The notes under the pieces: generated by a model
What the model was told of the DNA's origin: nothing
The model's input: the letters and a program-made list of their open reading frames with translations, nothing else
The model's database searches: none
Shown here: one piece after another, positions 27,953 to 34,532 of the stretch
Layout: every line of letters begins with the position of its first letter
How positions within the stretch are numbered: the stretch's first letter is position 1
DNA from: Chryseobacterium sp. FH1
GTDB taxonomy: Bacteria; Bacteroidota; Bacteroidia; Flavobacteriales; Weeksellaceae
Length of the DNA: 64,000 nt
Assembly: GCF_000735135.1 (NCBI RefSeq)
Contig: NZ_JPLZ01000002.1
Span: 1 to 64,000 of the forward strand
Direction: 5' to 3'
Position numbers and translations under genes: made by a program

Positions 27953-28948
27953 GATTGTCCTAGGTTCGTAGTTATTTGCCAAATCAGCAATCGCTTTAAT
28001 ATGTTCCGGCGTTGTTCCGCAACAACCACCAATAATATTGATTAGTCCTTTTTCCAGATATTCTTGCACTTGCTCTGCCATTTGACTCGCTGTTTCGTCG
28101 TATTGACCGAAAGCGTTCGGTAAGCCGGCATTTGGATAAGCGGAAATCCCAAATTCTGACTGGGAAGAAATCGCTTCCAAATAAGGCGTCAGCTGTTTTG
28201 CACCCAAAGCACAGTTGAATCCGACACTCAATAAGTTAAGGTGAGAAACTGAAATCAGGAAAGCTTCGGCGGTTTGTCCGCTCAAAGTTCTTCCGGAAGC
28301 ATCGGTAATTGTTCCGGAAACCATAATGGGGATTTTAATATTTCTTTCTTCCTGAATCTGGTCGATGGCGAAAAGTCCGGCTTTTGCGTTCAATGTGTCG
28401 AAGATGGTTTCTACTAACAAAATGTCGGAACCGCCGTCCAGCAAAGCTTCTGCCTGTTGTTTGTACGCAATTCTCAGTTCGTCGAAAGTGATTGCGCGAT
28501 AGCCCGGGTCATTCACATCTGGGCTAAGACTTGCGGTTCTGTTGGTTGGTCCGATGGAGCCGGCAACAAATCTTGGTTTGTCGGGATTCTGAGCGGTAAA
28601 TTCATCGCAGACTTTGCGGGCGATTTTGGCTGACTCGTAATTGAGTTCGTAAACCAAATCTTCCATATGATAATCGGCCATCGCAATCGTGGTTCCGGAG
28701 AATGTGTTGGTTTCGATGATGTCTGCGCCTGCTAAAAGATATTTTTTGTGGATTTCTTCAATTGCTTCGGGTTGCGTCAAAGAGAGCAAATCGTTGTTTC
28801 CTTTGAGTGAGGATTCCCAATTTTTGAAACGCTCACCGCGATAATCTTCTTCCGAGAAATTGTAGCGCTGAATCATTGTTCCCATTGCGCCGTCCAAAAT
28901 CAGGATGCGTTCGGAAATGGCTTTATATAATTGTTCTGAATTTTTCAT
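27938..28948 (-). CDS. Methionine synthase homocysteine-binding module (split MetH)
   Basis: 336 residues corresponding to the first module of MetH, a homocysteine S-methyltransferase barrel. It has [18 protein letters not shown] at the start, [12 protein letters not shown], a first zinc cysteine in [10 protein letters not shown], and the final [13 protein letters not shown] with the other two zinc cysteines. It binds and activates homocysteine; methyl transfer needs the cobalamin module encoded by the next gene. The C-terminal codons overlap an inverted repeat. Upstream is a 300-base spacer with a dispersed element. Confidence 0.92.
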   Translation of the reverse strand: MKNSEQLYKAISERILILDGAMGTMIQRYNFSEEDYRGERFKNWESSLKGNNDLLSLTQPEAIEEIHKKYLLAGADIIETNTFSGTTIAMADYHMEDLVYELNYESAKIARKVCDEFTAQNPDKPRFVAGSIGPTNRTASLSPDVNDPGYRAITFDELRIAYKQQAEALLDGGSDILLVETIFDTLNAKAGLFAIDQIQEERNIKIPIMVSGTITDASGRTLSGQTAEAFLISVSHLNLLSVGFNCALGAKQLTPYLEAISSQSEFGISAYPNAGLPNAFGQYDETASQMAEQVQEYLEKGLINIIGGCCGTTPEHIKAIADLANNYEPRTINVTI

Positions 28949-29248
28949 TATTTCATTTTTTCGTTAACGTGTCAGAATGGATTCCAACGTTTGTTATCTA
29001 TTTTTCGTTAATCGTTAGAATAAATTCTAACGCTAGAATATCGGTCGTTCCTTAGGAACTTGTTTTCTAATCGTCGATTGAAAGAGTAAACCTCAACATA
29101 GCCCCGATGGGAACGGCATCCTTTTTTTGCTTTGACTTAATTTTCTTTTTGACGACCAATCGTCGTAGCAAAAAAAGATATAGTGGACAGCGGGTTGGAA
29201 TCGTGATTCGAAGACGAAAACTTGTTGCTCCAAATTCCTTCGATTCTG
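28949..29248. other. Intergenic spacer inside the methionine operon
   Basis: 300 bases without a gene, between the sulfhydrylase and metH genes. It contains the 29089-29234 dispersed element and, at about 28970-29035, a degenerate inverted repeat (GTTAACG.., ATTCCAACG, GTTAGAATAAATTCTAAC). No promoter of the TAnnTTTG type was evident for metH. Confidence 0.6.
29089..29234. repeat. Dispersed structured element, copy 1
   Basis: Plus strand: CTCAACATAGCCCCGATGGG, GGCATCCTTTTTTTGC, a variable centre, GCAAAAAAAGATATAGTGGAC, AGCGGGTTGGAA, then a tail ending TGCTCCAAA. The T7GC/GCA7 arms pair. It is nearly identical to 34340-34493 outside the loop, and its core is related in reverse orientation to 60605-60731. 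I recall similar elements as widespread in Flavobacteriia. Confidence 0.8.
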
Positions 29249-30409
29249 CTAGTCCAAAGCCTGTTTCAAATCATTGATAATGTCATCAATATTTTCCAAT
29301 CCGACGGAGCAACGCACCAATCCGGCGGTGATTCCAACCTCGTTTCGCTCGTCATCGGAAAGCTTGGAATGCGTTGTGGAAGCGGGATGCGTGACAATCG
29401 TCCGCGTGTCGCCAAGGTTTGCGGAAAGGGAACACATCTTGATTCGGTTGAGGAAATTGCGACCGCCCTCGATGCCGTTTTTGACCTCGAAAGCGACGAT
29501 GTTTCCGCCTAACTTCATTTGTTTTTTGGCGATTTCGTAGCTTGGGTGGGACTTCAGGAAAGGATATTTTACCAATTCGACATTCGGATGATTTTCCAGA
29601 AACTCGGCAACTTTCAAGGCATTTTCGCAATGTTTCTCGACACGAATCGCCAAAGTTTCCAGACTCTTGCTCAAAACCCACGCGTTGAACGGCGACATCG
29701 CAGGGCCTGTGTTTCTTGCGAAAAGGTAAATCTCACGAATCAAATCTGCCTTCCCAACGGCAACGCCACCGAGCACACGACCTTGACCGTCAATGAGTTT
29801 CGTCGCGGAATGTACGACAATATCTGCGCCGTATTTAATCGGCTGTTGTAAGTAAGGTGTTGCGAAACAGTTGTCTACAACGAAAATCAAATCGTGTTTT
29901 TTGGCGATTTGTCCAAAAAATTCCAAATCTAAAATTTCGATTGCGGGATTTGTCGGCGTTTCCAAGTACAATATTTTTGTATTTGGTTTGATATATTTTT
30001 CAATATTCTCGGCGTCTTCTGCTTTGAAATAGGTGGTTTCGATGTTCCATTTTGGGAAATATTTCGTGAACAATGTGTGCGTGGAACCAAACACAGACTG
30101 ACAGCTCACGATGTGGTCGCCAGCGTTGAGCAAAGTCGCAAAGGTGGAATAAATCGAAGCCATTCCCGTTGCGAAAGCGTAACCGGATTCTGCACCTTCC
30201 ATTTTCACTATTTTATCTACGAATTCTGTGACGTTCGGATTGCTGAAACGGCTGTAAAGATTCTTGTCTTTTTCCTCCGCAAAGCTCGCGCGCATATCTT
30301 CCGCATCTTCGAAAACGAAGCTTGAAGTGAGGTATAAAGGCGTAGAATGCTCATCAAACTGAGTTCTTTCGGTTTGGGATCTGATGGCTAATGTTTCGAA
30401 ATTTTCCAT
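29249..30409 (-). CDS. O-acyl-homoserine sulfhydrylase/cystathionine-type PLP enzyme
   Basis: 386 residues of the Cys/Met-metabolism PLP family. YSRFSNPNVTEF, ATGMASIYSTFATLL (PLP phosphate site), YLETPTNPAIEI, VVDNCFATPYLQQP and HSATKLIDGQGRVLGG with the PLP lysine are present. Family resemblance favours O-succinyl/O-acetylhomoserine sulfhydrylase (MetZ-like), making homocysteine directly from sulfide, which fits its place between the homoserine genes and metH. Cystathionine gamma-synthase or beta-lyase cannot be excluded by motifs alone, so no symbol is given. Confidence 0.9.
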   Translation of the reverse strand: MENFETLAIRSQTERTQFDEHSTPLYLTSSFVFEDAEDMRASFAEEKDKNLYSRFSNPNVTEFVDKIVKMEGAESGYAFATGMASIYSTFATLLNAGDHIVSCQSVFGSTHTLFTKYFPKWNIETTYFKAEDAENIEKYIKPNTKILYLETPTNPAIEILDLEFFGQIAKKHDLIFVVDNCFATPYLQQPIKYGADIVVHSATKLIDGQGRVLGGVAVGKADLIREIYLFARNTGPAMSPFNAWVLSKSLETLAIRVEKHCENALKVAEFLENHPNVELVKYPFLKSHPSYEIAKKQMKLGGNIVAFEVKNGIEGGRNFLNRIKMCSLSANLGDTRTIVTHPASTTHSKLSDDERNEVGITAGLVRCSVGLENIDDIINDLKQALD

Positions 30410-30493
30410 AATTTAATGTAACAATGTATCAGTTTAGCAATTTACCAATGTCATTGTTACATTCTTTACATTGGTAGATTGGTACATTAAAAT
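30410..30493. repeat. Inverted repeats in the sulfhydrylase/homoserine dehydrogenase spacer
   Basis: AATGTAACAATG (30416-30427) pairs with CATTGTTACATT (about 30452-30463), and TACCAATGT pairs with ACATTGGTA. It shares words with the 27862-27952 spacer, including TATCAGTTTA. Confidence 0.55.
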
Positions 30494-32032
30494 TTATTTT
30501 GTTTCGCTCAGTCTTAAAATATCTCCGAAAACGCCTCGGGCAGTCACTTTTGCTCCGGCTCCGGCGCCCATAATGACGATTGGATTTTCTCCGTAACTTT
30601 CGGTATAGATTTCGAAGATAGAATCGGAGCCTTTTAATTGTCCGAGTGCGGAGTTTGCTGGAACTGAGATTAATTTGACATCCAGTTCTCCTTTTTCTTC
30701 CTGAAGGTTTCCGTGCAAATCGCCGACGTAACGTAGAACGTGGTCAGGCTTTTGGTTTTCTTTGATGTTTTGATATTCTGAATCTAATTCTTCCAATCTG
30801 GAAATGAATTCATCTTTGTTGATATCCAAAAGATTTTGTGGAACGAGATTCTGGATATTAATATCTTGGAATTCATTAATCAAATCTAATTCTCTTGCCA
30901 GAATCAACAATTTTCTCGCGACATCATTTCCAGATAAATCTTCGCGTGGGTCTGGTTCTGTAAAACCTTTTTCCATCGCTTCTCGGATGATGACGGAATA
31001 TTTGTCATTTCGGAGGGAGAAATTATTGAAAACATAACTCAAAGTTCCGGAGAAGACACCTTTGATTCTGGTGATATTTTCGCCTGAAAGATGGAGAAGT
31101 TTTATCGTGTCAATCAAAGGCAAACCTGCACCGACATTGGTTTCGTACAAATATTTCTTTTTGTTTTTTTCTAATAATTTTCTGAAATCACGGTATTCTG
31201 AAATTGGAAGCGTATTGTAAATTTTGTTAGAGCCTACGACATCAAAACCATTTTCTACAAATGTTGGATAATGTTTTACGAAATCTTTGCTCGCTGTATT
31301 GTCCACCATTACAAGATTTTCCAAGTGATGTTCTTTTGCGAATTCAACCAATTTTTCTATGCTGGATTCTGTTTGGGAAAACTTGATTTTCTGTCTCCAG
31401 TCGCTTCCGAATCCGGCTTGGTTGAAAGCTATTTTTTTGGAATTCGCAATTGCAACGATTTTCAAATCCACTCTTTTTCTTTTCAGAATGTCATAAGCCG
31501 AATCTAAAATTTGCTCTACCAAAGTTCCACCGACATTTCCGTGGCCAATCAAAGCGAGATGAACGGTTTTTGGTTTTCCGTAGATTTCGGTTTCGATGAT
31601 GTTTTTGGTGATTTCGGTCTGGTTTTCGGTCACAACAATGTTCACTCTTCCGGCAGATGCGATTTGACTTAATAATAAAGGAAAAATCTTATTTCGCTGA
31701 AGTTCTGATAAAATCTTATTGTAATTATCCGAAACAAATCCGATAACACTAAGATTATCAATACTATAAATATTATTAACGTGACCTTCCTTCGTTTCCT
31801 GTTCGAATTCTTTTTTCAAAAACTTCACCGCATCTTCGGCATCAACTTCGTCGACAAGAACAGAAATTCCGTTTTCTATCGCCTGCTGGGAAATGACGCC
31901 AACGCTAATTCCGCCTCCATTTAAAGCTTGGAAGATGCGTGAATCCACACCGATTTGTCCAAGGAAATTTTTCCCTTCGAAGTTGACCAAAGCTTTGTTT
32001 CTATAAATATTAATTGCGTTCTTGTCTGTCAT
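30494..32032 (-). CDS. Homoserine dehydrogenase with N-terminal ACT regulatory region
   Basis: 512 residues. Residues about 10-150 look like the tandem ACT regulatory domain of aspartokinases (INIYRNKALVNFEGKNF... and NLSVIGFVSDNYNKIL...), but there is no kinase domain before it. From about 155 comes homoserine dehydrogenase: LIGHGNVGGTLVEQ (NAD-binding), NTASKDFV, GSNKIYN, and NVGAGLPLIDTIKLLHLSGE with the catalytic lysine region. It reduces aspartate semialdehyde to homoserine. The layout equals a ThrA/MetL bifunctional protein without the kinase, so feedback control could remain. Its ATG overlaps the metX stop by one base. Confidence 0.9.
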   Translation of the reverse strand: MTDKNAINIYRNKALVNFEGKNFLGQIGVDSRIFQALNGGGISVGVISQQAIENGISVLVDEVDAEDAVKFLKKEFEQETKEGHVNNIYSIDNLSVIGFVSDNYNKILSELQRNKIFPLLLSQIASAGRVNIVVTENQTEITKNIIETEIYGKPKTVHLALIGHGNVGGTLVEQILDSAYDILKRKRVDLKIVAIANSKKIAFNQAGFGSDWRQKIKFSQTESSIEKLVEFAKEHHLENLVMVDNTASKDFVKHYPTFVENGFDVVGSNKIYNTLPISEYRDFRKLLEKNKKKYLYETNVGAGLPLIDTIKLLHLSGENITRIKGVFSGTLSYVFNNFSLRNDKYSVIIREAMEKGFTEPDPREDLSGNDVARKLLILARELDLINEFQDINIQNLVPQNLLDINKDEFISRLEELDSEYQNIKENQKPDHVLRYVGDLHGNLQEEKGELDVKLISVPANSALGQLKGSDSIFEIYTESYGENPIVIMGAGAGAKVTARGVFGDILRLSETK

Positions 32033-32979
32033 CAGTTCAAAAATAGGGGTGTTAAAATTGTGTTCAGCTGTTCATATTCCATCAGGAAAGCGTCGTGTCC
32101 GTGGATGGATTTGATTTCGTGGTAGTGAACGTTTTTGTTTTTATGTTGTAAAAAATCATAAGTGTTTTTAATCTCAAAGGCTGGATAAAAAAGGTCTGAG
32201 TCAACCGAAACCAAATGGATTTCTGAATTGATGTTTTCCAGTTCATTTTCCTTTCCGTTGATGTTCATCAGAAGATGATTGACGAGTTTGTAAGCTTTTA
32301 AACTAAATCTTTCGTTTAATCGATTTCCGTGGAAGTTTAGCCAGTCGTGGGACTTTAAAATCTGCTTTTCAGAATCGGTTTCTCTTTTGAATCTTGAGTT
32401 AAGCGATTCTGGTGTTCTGTAGCACAACATTGCGTGAACTCTGGCTTTTTCCAATGGTTTTTCTTCAGATTCCAAAAGATATTTCTGAACCAGACATTGA
32501 GAATGCAACCAATCCGAAGTTTTAAAATCTGTAGCAATGGGGATGAATCTTTCTGCTAAATTATTCTCCAAAGCCAACATTTCCCAACCTATTGAACCAC
32601 CGACTGAACCGCCAACTAAAGCGAACAGTTTTTCAATTTTTAAGAGCTTTAAACCTTCAATGAAGATTTTGGCGATGTCCTGAACGATAAAGTTTTCATA
32701 ATCATCAATGAAAAATCCGTCAAAACCATTTCCTGGAATGTTGAAACAGATGATTGTAAATCGGTTTGTGTCGATTACTTTTTCGTCTCCGACCAAGGTT
32801 TTCCACCAGCCGTTTTCGCCCGCAACATCGGAGTTTCCTGTGAGCGCGTGGTTTATCAGAATGATGGGAGCAGAATACAATTCTCTTCCAAAAAGCTGAT
32901 AGCTTAATGGAATATCATAAACCTTTCCGGCTTGTGTCGTGAAATGTAATGTCTGAAGATGTTGTAACTTATTTTCCAA
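32032..32979 (-). CDS. metX: Homoserine O-acetyltransferase (MetX family)
   Basis: 315 residues, somewhat shorter than typical MetX (about 350-380), of the alpha/beta-hydrolase fold. It has LINHALTGNSDVAGENGWW, the nucleophile elbow VGGSVGGSIGWEM, SVDSDLFYP with the acid and SIHGHDAFLME with the histidine. It acylates homoserine to feed the sulfhydrylase downstream. The start is TTG; no in-frame ATG lies nearby upstream, and MENKLQHLQTLHF is a plausible N-terminus. This TTG sits in the 3' arm of a strong hairpin, downstream of a SAM-I riboswitch, so initiation is probably regulated. Succinyl versus acetyl donor cannot be read safely. Confidence 0.88.
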   Translation of the reverse strand: MENKLQHLQTLHFTTQAGKVYDIPLSYQLFGRELYSAPIILINHALTGNSDVAGENGWWKTLVGDEKVIDTNRFTIICFNIPGNGFDGFFIDDYENFIVQDIAKIFIEGLKLLKIEKLFALVGGSVGGSIGWEMLALENNLAERFIPIATDFKTSDWLHSQCLVQKYLLESEEKPLEKARVHAMLCYRTPESLNSRFKRETDSEKQILKSHDWLNFHGNRLNERFSLKAYKLVNHLLMNINGKENELENINSEIHLVSVDSDLFYPAFEIKNTYDFLQHKNKNVHYHEIKSIHGHDAFLMEYEQLNTILTPLFLN

Positions 32980-33003
32980 TTTTATCTGATAAAAAATTGA
33001 AAA
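32972..33003 (-). promoter_or_regulatory. Hairpin covering the metX TTG start codon
   Basis: Minus strand TTTTCAATTTT pairs with AAAATTGGAAAA (one bulged G) around TTATCAGAT. The TTG start at 32979-32977 lies in the 3' arm. It is AU-rich and 29 bases after the SAM aptamer, so it may be the expression platform. Confidence 0.5.
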
Positions 33004-33032
33004 TGCTACGGGAAATGTAGAATAAATGTTTG

Positions 33033-33136
33033 GTTATCTTTTCCCGAATAAATTGGGATAGAATTTAGCACCTTCTTCGTTTCCGAAGGGTTGCCAAGGT
33101 TTCACAGAGTCTAATCTCTCCACCTTTCTCGATAAC
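33033..33136 (-). promoter_or_regulatory. SAM-I (S-box) riboswitch
   Basis: Read on the minus strand the aptamer core is plain: GTTATC (P1 5' arm), GAGAAAGGTGGAGAG, then CTGTGAAACCTTGGCAACC, the conserved S-box block, a P3 hairpin (CTTCGgaaaCGAAG), GGTGCTAAATTC, a CCC..GGG P4 stem, and GATAAC closing P1. Conserved motifs are in the correct order and spacing for SAM-I. It would repress the downstream metX-hom-sulfhydrylase-metH-metF operon when SAM is abundant. No intrinsic terminator with a long T-tract follows, which suggests control at translation. Confidence 0.93.
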
Positions 33137-33168
33137 ATTTTCAATATGTAAATGAACAATTCTGACTG

Positions 33169-33201
33169 CAAATATACTTCACAAAGTTTACTTTTTCCAA
33201 A
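33169..33201 (-). promoter_or_regulatory. Promoter of the methionine operon
   Basis: Minus strand TTTG (33198-33201), 21-base spacer, then TATATTTG (33169-33176), a full match to the Bacteroidetes TTTG/TAnnTTTG promoter. A start site about 7 bases on would put the riboswitch at the 5' end of the mRNA. Confidence 0.7.
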
Positions 33202-33300
33202 TTTCGCTTGAAATTTCTAAAATAATTATTTGTTAATATTCTATTTTCCCAGAACTTGCGTATAATATTTGTATTAAAAATTTCTTTTTACAAATAAATT

Positions 33301-34107
33301 ATGGAAATCAATCTAAATAAACAAGTCGCCATCGTAACGGGTTCCAGCAGTGGAATCGGGAAAGGAATTGCTGTTAGTTTGGCAAAATCCGGCGCCATCA
33401 CCATCATAAATCATTCATCTGAACATTCTCGTCCGGAAGCGGAGGAAACTTTAAAAACCATTGAGGAAAATGGTGGCGAAGGTTTCATTATTCAGTGTGA
33501 TGTGAGCAAGGAAGACCAGGTTCAGGATATGTTCAAAACAACTATTGAGAAATTTGGAACTGTTGACATCCTTGTAAATAATGCTGGTTTGCAACAAGAT
33601 GCCTCTTTCATTGATATGACTTTGGCGCAATGGCAAAAAGTGATTGATGTGAATCTGACCGGACAATTTCTTTGTTCGAGAGAAGCCATTAGAGAATTTT
33701 TGAAGCGTGGAATGAATGACAAATCTAAAGCTTTGGGAAAAATTATCAACATCAGCAGTGTTCATGAGACGATTCCGTGGGCTGGACACGCGAATTATGC
33801 TTCCAGCAAAGGGGCGCTGAGAATGCTGATGCAGACTTTGGCTCAGGAATATGGGAAGGATAAAATCAGAGTTAATAATATTTGTCCGGGCGCAATTCAA
33901 ACGCCAATCAACAAGCCGGCTTGGGACAACAAAGAGTCTCTGGATGCGCTGATGACGCTGATTCCGTACGACAGAATTGGGCAACCGGAAGACATTGGAA
34001 ATTTAGCCGTATTTTTGGCGAGTGATTATTCGGATTACATTACAGGAGCGAGTATTTATGTGGATGGTGGAATGACGACGTTGGAGAGTTTTGCGGACAA
34101 CGGGTGA
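33301..34107 (+). CDS. Short-chain dehydrogenase (glucose 1-dehydrogenase-like)
   Basis: 268 residues, classical SDR. It has VTGSSSGIGKG (cofactor, about 12-22), NNAGLQ, INISSVHETIPWAGHANYASSKGA with the catalytic Ser and YxxxK, and a C-terminal YVDGGMTT. Closest in character to glucose 1-dehydrogenases, which oxidise glucose to gluconolactone with NAD(P). It precedes a large glucosidase gene on the same strand (425-base gap with repeats), and the pair would fit release and oxidation of glucose, but the sugar specificity is inferred. Confidence 0.88.
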   Translation: MEINLNKQVAIVTGSSSGIGKGIAVSLAKSGAITIINHSSEHSRPEAEETLKTIEENGGEGFIIQCDVSKEDQVQDMFKTTIEKFGTVDILVNNAGLQQDASFIDMTLAQWQKVIDVNLTGQFLCSREAIREFLKRGMNDKSKALGKIINISSVHETIPWAGHANYASSKGALRMLMQTLAQEYGKDKIRVNNICPGAIQTPINKPAWDNKESLDALMTLIPYDRIGQPEDIGNLAVFLASDYSDYITGASIYVDGGMTTLESFADNG

Positions 34108-34532
34108 TTATGAATGATAAATGATTGGTGATAAATGATTTTTTTTACTTGAAAATAATTTTTGTGGGATTTTAAGCGCAAAGATTTTTAAGAGCGAAGG
34201 AATTTTTTAAGTGAGCAAAGTTTCGATGAATCGATTTTTGGAGCGGATGGAAATTTTTGTGAATCTTTAATTTGAGGCATTAAAAGTTTCAATTTCATTT
34301 ATATCATTTATCGACTATCATTTATATCGTCGGAGAATGACAAAACCTCAACATAGCCCCGATGGGAACGGCATCCTTTTTTTGCTTTTGAGAAAGTTTT
34401 CTTTTGGATGACCAATCGTCTGAGCAAAAAAAGATATAGTGGACAGCGGGTTGGAAACGTGGAACGAAGGTAGAAACGTGATGCTCCTAAATAAGAAAAA
34501 CGAATAATTATCCAAAAAATAATTAGAAACAT
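34108..34532. other. Intergenic region with repeats
   Basis: 425 bases without a credible gene. ATGATAAATGATT-like words at about 34112-34139 are inverted against TATCATTTATAT-like words at about 34297-34327. A CGCAAAGATTTTTAAG stretch is at about 34179. The second copy of the dispersed structured element lies at 34340-34493. Confidence 0.6.
34340..34493. repeat. Dispersed structured element, copy 2
   Basis: Matches copy 1 (29089-29234) over ACCTCAACATAGCCCCGATG, the GGCATCCTTTTTTTGC and GCAAAAAAAGATATAGTGGAC arms and AGCGGGTTGGAA, with a different loop and a tail ending GATGCTCCTAAA. Small open frames across it, on either strand, follow the repeat and are not genes. Confidence 0.82.

Larger units (their letters stand above)
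32980..33300. other. Divergent control region of the methionine operon and SDR gene
   Basis: 321 bases without a gene. On the minus strand it holds, in order, a promoter (33169-33201), a SAM-I riboswitch (33033-33136) and a hairpin over the TTG start. On the plus strand, TATAATATTTG at about 33260 is a near match to the -7 box for the SDR gene at 33301. Confidence 0.7.
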
